From NCBI GenBank assembly GCA_022496185.1, contig WTXG01000115.1:1-64000 (forward strand): a stretch of DNA of 64,000 nt, in the 5' to 3' direction. The translations under genes were made by a program, and so were the position numbers. Below, in pieces: positions 9,835 through 20,725 of this stretch (position 1 is the stretch's first letter; each line of letters starts with the position of its first letter). Source of the DNA: Multifurca ochricompacta (lineage: Eukaryota; Basidiomycota; Agaricomycetes; Russulales; Russulaceae). The notes under the pieces were generated by a model. That model was not told where the DNA came from. It saw nothing but the letters and a program-made list of their open reading frames with translations, and made no database searches.

Positions 9835-11349
9835 GTGGCTTCCAGCCGCAGTCAGACCCTCTTTAAAGAAGAACTCATCGAACGCAGAGACGAGAATAAT
9901 CTTTCACAACAAGTACTTGGCTCTGCCACCTGGAAAGATTTTGAATCCGAGTTTGGATACTACGTCTATCACGACGGAAGATACCAACCGGTAGAATACG
10001 ACGACGAGAGAAGAGTTTGGTACCGTATCCGATACTCGGATAGTCGAAACTCGTGGGTCACCACAGGACCTGCTCCGCCTGAATTTGGATTAGGGCCGTG
10101 GAGAGAAAATCCCCCAGCCATTGTTACGGACTCTGAGCCAGAAGAGTACGTAGAAGAAAATAGCGAAGAAGCACTGGTATTAGCGTCGACTACAGCCCCA
10201 GTTGCACCCGGAGTTGTCACGATCAGAGCCCCTGCTTTGACAACCCCCCAGATTTCCATACAGTCTACAGACACCGTCACCCCATTCTACCAAAACATGT
10301 CCACGATCGCCGCCCAGCTCCCAGATCCGGCTCCCCCTCCTCCGCCGCCACCGGCCATGCTGCCACCAAACATTCCCCCGCCATCAGGACGTCTGTCAGG
10401 TGTACTGCCACAGACGTTTACAGGGGATCGATCCCAAAGCAAAAAGTTCATGTTGGAGTTTACCACGTTCAAAAACTTCAACCACGATGTTCCCCAAATC
10501 ATTAATCCTTTCCAACGCGCCAACCTCTTCTTATCACTGATCCGAGGGGAGGCCGTAGACGATTGGACCATGGAGCAGCTGGAATGGCTGAACGAGCAGA
10601 TTGAAAGTGGGCGTCGCACCACTAGTGAAGGGCTTTGGGAAACCATTGCCCAGCGGTTTAAAGATGCATACACGGATGGGCAGGCCAAGCAGAAGGCGGC
10701 CCAGGAATTGAAGGCTCTAAAGATGGAAAAAGGGGAGCTGGATGCCTATGTGGCAAAGTTCAGAAGTTTGGCCAATAGGGCCGGTTATGACACAGATGAA
10801 GAGGCAACATTGGACCTCTTCTCCCAAGGGTTGCCTAACCCCCTGGTAAAGAACATTATCCAATTCCACCACCCCAATGACTGGGATACATGGGTTGACG
10901 CTGCCCGGCGACAGCAGCAGGATTACCTCGACTTTCAGACCCGCTTCGGAGTCGACACCAGGAAGGGAAAGACCCGCGACCAATGGAAGGCCGCCTTTGG
11001 GGTTAAACCCACACACACCAGTCAGAGGGATCCAAACGCAATGGATACCTCTGCGGACAGAACCAGGGCACGCGTCGCCCTTACGGAGGACGAGAGGCAG
11101 ACGTTGATGAAGGAAGGACGGTGCTTTCACTGCAAGGCACAAGGACACATGTCAAGGGAATGCCCAAAGAAGGGAGTACGTGCGGCAGAAGCAACCGTTA
11201 CGCCTGTCCGCAACAACCCACCAACTGTCGACAAAAAGATGACGACGAAGGAGGAAAAGGCACAAGAAATATGGGCCAACATGATGAAGGAGAGTGAAGA
11301 AGTGCGAGCCATCCTAGTGGAAAAGGCATTCGTGAAGAAGGATTTTTGA
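9835..11349 (+). CDS. gag: E3 gag
   Basis: This is an intact 504-codon ORF. The frame is closed by TAA at 9811-9813 at the LTR end, and the only candidate starts before residue 155 or so are non-ATG; I chose GTG at 9835, which has A at -3 and G at +4 and aligns with ATG in E2. The protein has an N-terminal domain, an acidic linker, a polyproline run, and the Gag core with conserved TFTGDRSQSKKF. Next come a basic segment and one CX2CX4HX4C knuckle (CFHC....H....C near residue 430). The C-terminal helix ends in KKDF just before TGA. Pol follows in the -1 frame. Confidence 0.88.
   Translation: MASSRSQTLFKEELIERRDENNLSQQVLGSATWKDFESEFGYYVYHDGRYQPVEYDDERRVWYRIRYSDSRNSWVTTGPAPPEFGLGPWRENPPAIVTDSEPEEYVEENSEEALVLASTTAPVAPGVVTIRAPALTTPQISIQSTDTVTPFYQNMSTIAAQLPDPAPPPPPPPAMLPPNIPPPSGRLSGVLPQTFTGDRSQSKKFMLEFTTFKNFNHDVPQIINPFQRANLFLSLIRGEAVDDWTMEQLEWLNEQIESGRRTTSEGLWETIAQRFKDAYTDGQAKQKAAQELKALKMEKGELDAYVAKFRSLANRAGYDTDEEATLDLFSQGLPNPLVKNIIQFHHPNDWDTWVDAARRQQQDYLDFQTRFGVDTRKGKTRDQWKAAFGVKPTHTSQRDPNAMDTSADRTRARVALTEDERQTLMKEGRCFHCKAQGHMSRECPKKGVRAAEATVTPVRNNPPTVDKKMTTKEEKAQEIWANMMKESEEVRAILVEKAFVKKDF
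11343..11349 (+). other. Putative -1 frameshift site between gag and pol
   Basis: Gag ends GAT TTT TGA, and pol is open in the -1 frame from the same five-T run. Slippage of the Phe codon back one base on TTTTT at the stop would join the frames. The TTTTT is kept in E1, E2, E4 and E5. It is not a classical X XXY YYZ heptamer, so efficiency is uncertain. Confidence 0.45.
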
Positions 11350-14300
11350 CTGGCTCTACCCCATCGGCCTGGGCGCGAGCATTACATGTAACCTCTGTGT
11401 ATACTAGTCGCTTCAAATCTTTGAAAATACCAGTGCATTTCGAGACTACACAGAGGACGGCCGACCGTGACATCCTGATCGACTCAGGAGCCACCGATAA
11501 CTTTATTAGCCCACGAATGGCGAGAACCATGGGATTAGGGATGCTGGCACTCCCTCAGGAAAAGAATATCTGGAATATTGATGGGACTGCCAACCGAGCA
11601 GGAAAAATCACACATTACACGGACCTCAGTGTCCAAGTAGGGGAAAAAACGAAGGTCATACGCTTCCTGGTCACCAATCTTGGTGAAGAGGATTTGGTTT
11701 TAGGATACCCCTGGCTCGCTGCATTCGAACCCAAGATTAACTGGAGTGATGCCACCATGGACAAAGATTCCTACCCCGTTCTTATCACGTCAATGGGGTA
11801 CGACTATGCCGCCCGACACTCGGCAGTACGGAGGGTAAAAGAAGAAGAGGAAGATCCAGGCCATTGCTTCGCGACCAAAGCATCAGAACTTGCGCAGAAA
11901 GCGGTGGAAGGACGCACAGAAAGGACCTTTGAGGAGGTAGTGCCTGAAGAGTACCATCGGCACTGGAAGGTGTTCTCAGAGGAGGAATCGCAATGTTTTC
12001 CTCCTGCCAGACCATGGGACCACGCCATCGATTTCACACCGGATACGCCAGCAGCAATCGACTGTAAAATCTACCCACTGTCCCAGGCAGAACAAGCAGC
12101 ACTCACGACTTTCCTCGAGGAACATCTTGCCAAGGGGTACATTCGTCCGTCGAAATCACCATATGCGTCACCATTCTTCTTCATCAAAAAGAAAGATGGC
12201 AAACTTCAACCTGTACAAGACTACCGACGGATAAATACCCATACTGTGAAAAACGCCTATCCACTACCACTCATATCAGAACTCATCGATACTATGCGGG
12301 ACAAGTCCTTATTCTCCAAAATGGATGTCCGTTGGGGTTACAACAATATTCGGATTAAAGAGGGAGACCAGTGTAAAGCAGCGTTTAAAACCAACCAAGG
12401 GCTCTTTGAGCCGAATGTCATGTTTTTCGGCCTTACCAACTCGCCCGCCACTTTTCAGTCTATGATGAATCACATCTTCCGCGACCTCATTCTTACTGGC
12501 GAAGTGGTAGTATACATGGATGATATACTGGTGGCTACTACAAACGACCTAACCCATCATCGAAAGCGAGTACACCAGGTGTTGGACATCCTACGCGAGC
12601 ATGACCTATACCTTAAACCGGCCAAATGCTTGTTCGAACAACAAAGCATTGAGTATCTGGGAGTCATCCTAGAAGGAGGACACGTACGGATGGACCCGAT
12701 AAAAGTACAGGGAATCTGAGAATGGCCCATACCTACGTGTGTCAAGGATGTGCGGTCCTTCATCGGATTTTGCAACTTCTATCGGCGATTCGTCAAGGGA
12801 TTTTCAGGAATCGCTCAACCGCTGAATGGACTGTTGAAGAAGGATGTACCCTGGCACTGGGTAGAAGAGCATCAGTGGGCCTTTGAGCAGATCCAAGACA
12901 TCGTTGGCTCAGAACCAGTCCTCTTGCAGCCGGATCTGAAGAAGCCCTTTGAACTCGAAGTCGACGCATCCCACTTTGCTAACGGAGCCGTATTAAATCA
13001 AAGAGATGAAGCGGGACTACTTCACCCAGTCGCCTTCTATTCGGAAACATTCTCACCAGCGGAACGAAACTACGATATCTGGGATAGGGAATTGCTTGCT
13101 ATTGTGAAAGCACTACGACACTGGCGACCATACCTAGCGGGAACACCTCACAAGACCATCATTCATACTGACCACTCCAACCTACTCTATTGGAAGGAAC
13201 CCCATAAAATAAGCCGACGGGTCGCTCGTGAAGTCTTGGAGCTCGAAGAGTACAACTTCGAATTGAAACACATTGCTGGAAGTCGTAATGCTCGTGCAGA
13301 TGCCCTATCAAGACGACCTGACCTAAATAATGGTGCAGAGGACAACAATGATGTGACAGTACTCCCAGAGGAAGTTTTCACGAGGACGGCCGTTGTCAGT
13401 CTTCACGACATGGATTTATGGGCCCAGGTGTCGCAAAATATGAATCAACAATTATGCGAAACTTGGGCGGATGCACATAATCTGAAGAAAATTGACGGCC
13501 TTTGGTGGAAGGACGGGGATCGACTCGTTGTCACCGGTGGCGACAACATTAAGAGGGGGTGATCCATTTTCACCACGATCTTCCCTCTGCAGGACATCCC
13601 GGCATCGCTAACACCTACGCCCTTGCCAAACGAGACTACTGGTGGCCGAACATGAAGAAGGATGTAGAAGAATACGTGAAAGGATGCGCAGATTGCCAGG
13701 CCAACAAAGTGAATACACACCCACACCCGCCAGCATTGTTCCCAATTACGCCGACAACTTCGCAACCGTTCCAAACAATAGCCATGGACTTCGTTGTCAA
13801 ACTCCCCACCTCCAGAGGCTTTGACTCAATCCTGACCATCACTGACCATGACTGTTCAAAAGCAGCGCTGTTCATACCCTGCAATGAATCCATCACGGCG
13901 GAAGGAGTGGCCAAGCTCTACCTAGATCACGTTTACAGACACTATGGCCTTCCTGAAAAGATCATCTCAGACCGTGACCCACGCTTCACATCCACATTCG
14001 CCAGGGCACTCTGCAGAACACTAAACATCGCGCAAAACATCTCCACGGCATACCACCCACAGACAGATGGACAGTCGGAAAGGACAAATCAGTGGCTTGA
14101 ACAGTACCTTCGATTTTGGTGCAATGGACGACAGGACGACTGGGCGGACTGGCTTGCAACGGCAGAATTTGCACACAACTCCTGGCCTAATGGCTCCACG
14201 AAACACTCCCCATTCTCACTTATCATGGGATGGACGCCTCGAGCCACATGGACCGGAAAGCCGATGAACGTCCCTTCGGCCACCCAGCGTATCAACCAAT

Positions 14301-14827
14301 GGGAAGAGATTCGGAGATCGGCCAATGAGAACTTGTTGAAGGTGCAAAAGACCCTGGCAGAGAAGCCCACAAGGTTCATGCCTTATCGAACCAATGACCT
14401 GGTTTGGCTGGACGGGAAGAACATTCGCACCTCACACCCAACAGCCAAGTTAGCGCCCCGACGTCACAGACCCTTCAAGATAACAAGGAAGCTGTCAGAC
14501 GTGTCATATGAACTCAAACTCCCCCCTGCATGGCGCATTCACCCAGTCTTCCATGCCAGATTACTCACCCCTTACAAAGAGACGCCTCTGCACAGAGAAA
14601 ACTTCCCGAGACCGCCACCTGACCTTATCAACGGGGAAGAAGAGTGGGAAGTGGAACACATTCTAGATTCGAAGCGACAAGGCCGAGGGCGCAAGCTATA
14701 CTACCTAATCAAGTGGAAGGGATTCCCAGCCTCTGACAACTCATGGGAACCAGCTGGAGATATCTCTGCCCCGGTCCTTATCGCGGAGTTCCACACCCGA
14801 CACCCAGAAGCGCCTAAGAACAGTTAA
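11346..14827 (+). pseudogene. pol: E3 pol: near-intact, one TGA and one frameshift
   Basis: Protease (DSGATDNFI near 11480), RT with [11 protein letters not shown] near 12510, RNase H (ELEVDASHF near 12955; HTDHSNLLYW), integrase HHCC (HPGIANTY ... CADCQANK), DDE core (MDFVVKLP; SDRDPRFTS; HPQTDGQSERTN) and chromodomain (EWEVEHIL ... YLIKWKGF) are all present. Two lesions are seen: TGA at 12717-12719 where E1 has Gln, and a G-run of five instead of six near 13555, which throws the frame at NIKRG. Otherwise it is open to TAA at 14825-14827. With so few lesions this copy moved recently. Confidence 0.92.
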
Positions 14828-14863
14828 AAGGGTAGCCCCGGACTCTCTCAAGTCCCCCAGTAT

Positions 14864-16096
14864 ATGCTACCCCAGCGAATTACTACCACAGAACAATCTA
14901 TCATGTCTTTCATTGCCGCCTCTGCCGCCATCGACGCTTTCGCCTCCCCAATGACTGTTGTCGAGAACTTCCCGTCCACTCACCCATCCACTCGTCCCTC
15001 CTCCCCCATCGACTATGATGCCGCAGAAGCCCGTGTCAAGAACCAGTCCCCAAACCCGAACGACGACTTCACCCACTGTGAAGAACCCCACCCCAACGAC
15101 CTGCTCAATGGGGAGATCGATGACGAAGCCCCCGAATTCCCCTTCATCCCCAACAACCCAAACTCATCCATGTACTTCCCTCTAGAGATCACGATGGCCG
15201 ACGGTTCCAAAGCGATTGCGAAATATATCTACTACACCAACGGAGGGATGGACGTGGCAGGATGCATGAGGAAGGATGGACCGGTTTACGGGGCTCCCGT
15301 TTATCTGGAAGAAAGGTACACGGGTCGACTGCACCATACGCTGACTGATGAGCAGCTGGGCCATCTTGCCGCGGAGGACTGTCGCGCCTTCGCGATTGAA
15401 GAGGTGATAAATGACATGAGGCTCCCACGCCTGAAGGTGGAAGTCATGAGACTGCGGAAGAGTATCACCCTATGAAGAACACTGAGCCAGCAGTATAAGG
15501 AACACGCGAAGATGATGGTGAGGCTGACGAATGGGATGTTCCAGTTGGAACAGGAAATTGTCGAGATTAGGAAGAGGTTGGAGGCGGGGGATGCGTATCA
15601 GACGATCGCTGAAAGGTACGCCGACACCTATGCACGACCCCTCCCTCCTCGGACACTGGGGGCGGCTCCGACGCTGCTGCCGAGTCGACTCGAGATGCCA
15701 CAATTGCACGAGAATCCGCGCGGGGAGACCTGCTGGCGATGCGATAGCAAATATCACATTAGCTGGAATTGTCCTCTCAACCGCAAATGGTGCCGACACT
15801 GCCGAAGCAATCTCCACTGGAGTCGACACTGTATCTTTCGACGCGTAGGGGTGGCCCCAACAATCACCAATCCATCGGGCTGGTGTGGCAAATGTCTTCG
15901 TCACAATGCCGGGCATAAAGAGATCGACTGCCCAGTCTACGACTTGTGCCGCGTGTGTGGCCAGCGCGGCCCGTATGGCTTCCTCCGCACCCACGCCTGC
16001 CCACAGGAGATGGAAACATATCAGATGGACGATTGTAATGTAGCCGATGACTACTTGGAGCTGGTGCAGGATGATGACGGTACGAGTCGTTTCTAG
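14864..16096 (+). pseudogene. E3 ORF3: zinc-knuckle protein with one internal TGA
   Basis: The ATG at 14864 is in the same frame as pol, 36 nt after the pol TAA, with no other stop between. The ORF runs to TAG at 16094-16096 but for TGA at 15473-15475, which splits it into the globular N-terminal half and the coiled-coil plus zinc-knuckle half. E2 has TGA at the same codon, while E1 has CGT nearby. The Cys/His cluster (CWRC, CRHC, CGKC, CRVC sets) is complete. The product is unknown, with nucleic-acid binding likely from the knuckles. Confidence 0.82.
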
Positions 16097-16127
16097 CCGG
16101 GACTGCTAGAACCAGAAGAGGGGGTGA

Positions 16128-16704
16128 TGTTACGAACCCCGTCACTCCCAGTCTTTTTCTTCTTACCCAACGATGACCCTTCCCTGCCGCCCGCGCTTCA
16201 CTACCAGATCACATCTCCATCGTGGGATCCGTCACGTGCCCTTCATCCGTCCCCGTGACTCGTTTGCTTGTTCATGTTTACCTACTTGTTTCTTCGCTTA
16301 TCGCTTATCTCCTTATCATACGATCAGACATTTACTTAATCCCCTATCAGTAGAAGCCAGGCTTTACGCCCTCCGCTTTCAGATATTTGGGCCCACTTGA
16401 CTCCATATCCTTATCTCGTAGACGCCCACTGCCTTACGTATATAAGTCCGCTATAGCTACCCAGTAGACCTTAGACTCGACTTATTGAATACATCGGTGC
16501 TTGTCTTCTGGACTTCCTTTTGAAAGCCTTGACTCGATCGTCTCGGTACTTCCGGTACCTTCTGCTCAACAGAGTCTTAGAGTGCAGCCTCTTTGACTCT
16601 GACTCTTCCCGTCTAAACTCCAAGGGATCTTATTGGTCCCTTACCTGACTACGAACGAACGCTGTCACACAAGTCGTGTGGAACGTCCCGCACCAGACGT
16701 AACA
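16128..16704 (+). repeat. E3 3' LTR
   Basis: 577 bp, after polypurine AGAGGGGGTGA. It ends CCAGACGTAACA and is followed by the TSD CCGCG at 16705. Confidence 0.95.
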
Positions 16705-17215
16705 CCGCGGCAAGGTGGCCCAGCTGTTCATCAGTTAACGTGTGATGAAGCCGACCTGTGTACCTCTCGTCCAGATACACGGGAGCCCCGTAGACCGGTC
16801 CATCCTTCTTCATACATCCTGCCACATCCATTCCTCCATTGGTATAGTAAATGTATTTTGCGATAGCTGTGGTTCCGTCGGCCATGGTAATTTCTAAGGG
16901 GAAATACATTGAGGAGTTGGGGTTGTTAGGGATGAAAGGGAACTCGGGGGCTTCATCGTCAATCTCTCCGTTGAGTAGGTCGTTGGGGTGGGGGTCTTCA
17001 CTGTGGGTGAAATCGTTGTTTGGGTCCGGGGATTGGTTCTTGATACGGGCCTCTGCAGCTTCATAATCGATGGGGGAAGAGGGACGGGTGGACGGGTGGG
17101 CAGATGGGAAGTTTTCGACAATAGTCATAGGGGAGGCAAAAGTGTCGATGGCAGCAGAGGCGGCGATGAAAGACATGATAGACTGTTCTGTGGTAGTAAT
17201 TCGCTGGGGGAGCAT
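16705..17215 (-). pseudogene. E2 ORF3, N-terminal part
   Basis: It is open from ATG at 17213-17215 on the minus strand and encodes the disordered start and the conserved globular stretch (FPLEITMADGT, YTNGGMDVAGCM). It is cut at the E3 insertion point. The ATG is 36 nt after the pol TAA and in frame with pol, as in E3. Confidence 0.88.
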
Positions 17216-17251
17216 ATACTGGGGAATCCGAGAGAGCCCGGGGCTGTTCTT

Positions 17252-20200
17252 TTAACTGTTTTTGGGCGCTTTTGGGTGCCGGGTATGGAACTCCGTGATA
17301 AGGACCGGGGCAAAGATATCTCCGGCTGGTTCCCACGAGTTGTCAGAGGGTGGGAATCCCTTCCACTTGACTAGGTAGTACAGTTTGCGCCCTCGGCCTT
17401 GTCGCTTGGAATCTAGAATGCGTTCTACTTCCCACTCTTCTTCTCCATCGATAAGGTCAGGTGGGGGTCTCGGGAAGTTTTCTCCATGCAGGGACATTTC
17501 CTTATATGGTGTGAGTAGTCTGGCATGGAAGACCGGATGAATGCGCCATGTAGGGGGGAGTTCAAGTTCGTATGACACATCTGACAGCTTCCTTGTTATC
17601 TTGAAAGGTCCATGATGTCGGGGCGCCAACTTGGCTGTTGGATGTGATGTGTGAATGTTCTTCCCTTCCAACCATACCAGGTCATTGGTCTGATAAGGCG
17701 TAAACCTTGTCGGCTTCTCTGTCAGGGTCTTTTGCGCCTTCAACAGGTTCTCATTGGCCGATTTCCTGACCTCTTCCCATTGGCTGATACGCTGCATGGC
17801 TGAAGGGACGTTCACCGATTTTCCTGTCCATGTGGCTCAAGGCGTCCATCCCATGATAAGTGAGAATGGGGAATGTTTTGTAGTGCCATTGGGCCAGGAG
17901 TTGTGTGCAAATTCTGCTGTTGCAAGCCAGTCCGCCCAATCGTCCTGATGTCCGTTACACCAAAAGCGAAGATACTGCTCGAGCCACTGATTTGTTCTTT
18001 CTGATTGTCCATCTGTCTGTGGGTGGTACGCCGTAGAGATGTTTTGGGCAATATTCAGCGTCTTGCAGAGTGCTCTGGCGAATGCGGATGTGAAGCGTGG
18101 GTCACGGTCTGAGATAATCTTTTCGGGGAGACCATAGTGTCTGTAGACATGATCCAGGTAGAGTTTAGCCACTCCTTCTGCTGCAATGGACTCATTGCAG
18201 GGTATGAACAGTGCCGCCTTTGAGCAATCATGGTCAGTGATGGTCAGGATCGAGTCGAAACCTCTGGAAGTAGGGAGTTTAATGATGAAGTCCATGGCGA
18301 TGGTCTGGAATGGTTGTGAAGCCGTTGGCGTAATTGGGAATGGTGCCGGTGGGTGTGGGTGCGTATTCACTTTATTAGCCTGGCATTCGGCGCATCCCTT
18401 CACGTACTCCTCCACATCTTTTTTCATATTCGGCCACCAGTAGTCTCGTTTGGCAAGCGCGTAGGTGTTAGCAATGCCTGGGTGTCCTGTGGAAGGGAGG
18501 TCGTGGTGAAAATGGATCACCCCCCTCTTAATGTTGTCGCCACCGGTGACAACGAGTCGATCCCCGTCCTTCCACCAGAGGCCGTCGATCCTCTTCAGGT
18601 TATGTGCTTCCGCCCATGTTTCGCACAACTGTTGATTCATGTTTTGCGAAACCTGGGCCCATAGATCCATGTCGTGAAGACTGACAATGGCTGTCCTCGC
18701 GAAAACTTCCTCTGGGAGCACCGTCACATCATTGTTGTCTTCTGCACCATTATTCAGATCCGGTCGTCTTGATAGGGCATCTGCATGAGCATTACGACTT
18801 CCAGCAATGTGCTTCAGTTCAAAGTTGTATTCTTCGAGCTCGAGGACTTCACGAGCAACCCGTCGGCTTATTTTGTGGGGTTCTTTCCAATAGAGTAGGT
18901 TGGAGTGATCAGTGTGAATGATGGTCTTGTAGGAAGTCCCTGCTAAGTACGGCCGCCAGTGTCGTAACGCTTTTACTATGGCCAATAGTTCTCTATCCCA
19001 AATGTCATAATTTCATTCCGCTGGCGAGAATGTTTCTGAATAAAAGGCTACAGGGTGGAGAAGTCCCATCGCATCTCGTTGATTCAGTATGGCACCATTC
19101 GCGAAGTGAGATGCGTCAACCTCAAGTTCGAAGGGTTTCTGCAGATCTGGTTGTAAAAGGACTGGTTCTGAGCTGATGATGTCGCGAATTTGTTCAAAAG
19201 CCGTTTGATGCTCCTCCATCCAGTGCCAAGGGACGTCTTTCTTCAGTAATCCGTTCAGTGGTTGGGCAATCCCTGAGAATCCCCGAACGAAGCGTCGATA
19301 GAAGTTACAGAAACCGATAAAAGACCGTACGTCCTTGACACACGTAGGCACTGGCCATTCCTGGACTCCTTGCACCTTTACAGGGTCCATCCGTACCTGT
19401 CCTCCCTCTAGGATAACTCCTAGGTACTCTACGCTTGGCTGTTCGAATGAGCATTTGGCGGGCTTAAGGTACAGATCATGCTCACGAAGGATGTCCAACA
19501 CCTGATGCACTCGCTCTCGATGGTGAGTCAGGTCATTCGCGGTGGCAACCAATATGTTGTCCATGTAAACCACTACTTCGCCAGTGAGAATGAGGTCGCG
19601 GAAGATGTGGTTCATCATTGATTGGAAGGTAGCAGGTGAGTTGGTAAGGCCAAAAAACATAACATTTGGTTCGAACAGCCCCTGATTGGTCTTGAAGGCC
19701 GCTTTACATTGATCCCCATCTTTGATTCGAATGTTATTGTATCCCCAGCGGATGTCCATTTTGGAGAATAAGGACTTATCCCTCATGGTGTTGATGAGTT
19801 CCGAAATAAGTGGCAAAGGGTAGGCATTTTTCATAGTATAGGCGTTTATCCGTCGGTAATCCTGAATGGGTCGAAGTTTGCCATCTTTCTTCTTGATGAA
19901 GAAGAACGGTGATGCGTATGGTGATTTCGACGGTCTAATGTATCCTTTTGCAAGATGTTCCTCCAGGAACGTTGTAAGCGCGGTTTGTTCTGCCTGTGAC
20001 AACGGGTAGATTTTGCAGTCAATTGCCGATGGGGTATCAGGTATGAAGTCAATGGCATGATCCCATGGTCGCGTAGGGGGGAAGCATTGCGATTCCTCCT
20101 CTGAGAACACCTTCCAGTGTCTATGGTATTCCGCTGGTACCACTTCTTCGAATGTCTTTTCCATACGCCCCTCTATTGCCTTCTGCGCGAGCTCTGATGC

Positions 20201-20725
20201 TTTGGTAACAAAACTGCAGCTTGGGTCCTCCTCTTTTATTACTGCCGCTATAGTGTGTCGGGCTGCGTAGTCATACCCCATAGAGGTAATGAGCACAGGG
20301 TAGGAGTCCTTGCTCATTGTCGCATCGCCCCAATTGATCTTAGGTTCGAATGCAGCGAGCCAGGGATATCCCAGAACTAAGTCTTCTCCGCCTAAGTTGG
20401 TGACTAGGAAGCGTATTGTTTTTGTCTTCTCCCCCACCTGGACGTTCAGGTCGGTGTAGTGCGTAATTTTTTCCTGCCTGATTGGCAGTCCCGTCAATAT
20501 TCCAGATATTCTTTTCTTGGGGAAGTGCTAACATCCCTAATCCCATGGTTTTCACCATTCGTGGGCTGATGAAATTGTCGGTAGCTCCTGAGTCAATCAG
20601 GATGTCGCGATCGGCCGTTCTCTGTGTAGTCTCAAAATGTACTGGTATTTTCAACAATTTGAAGTGACTAGTATACACAGAGGTTACATGTAGTGCTCGT
20701 GCCCAGGCCGATGGGTTCGAGCCAA
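17252..20725 (-). pseudogene. pol: E2 pol: protease to chromodomain, decayed
   Basis: The same domain order as E3 is read on the minus strand: protease DSGATDNFI near 20590, RT near 19560 with VVYMDN in place of VVYMDD (a Asp-to-Asn change at the second catalytic aspartate), RNase H, HHCC and DDE integrase, chromodomain near 17400. Lesions include an extra A in the A-run near 20470, TGA at about 19014 (arginine in E3) and TGA at about 17836 (arginine in E3). Ends at TAA 17252-17254. Confidence 0.9.

Larger units (their letters stand above)
9239..16704 (+). mobile_element. Gypsy element E3, complete, youngest in the nest
   Basis: Both LTRs are 577 bp (9239-9815, 16128-16704) and the TSD CCGCG is present at 9234-9238 and 16705-16709. 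The LTRs differ at about five sites by eye (under 1%), mostly CpG transitions. Removing the element and one TSD copy rejoins the ORF3 of E2. It has gag, pol and ORF3, with only one nonsense codon and one G-run deletion in pol and one TGA in ORF3. Confidence 0.95.
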
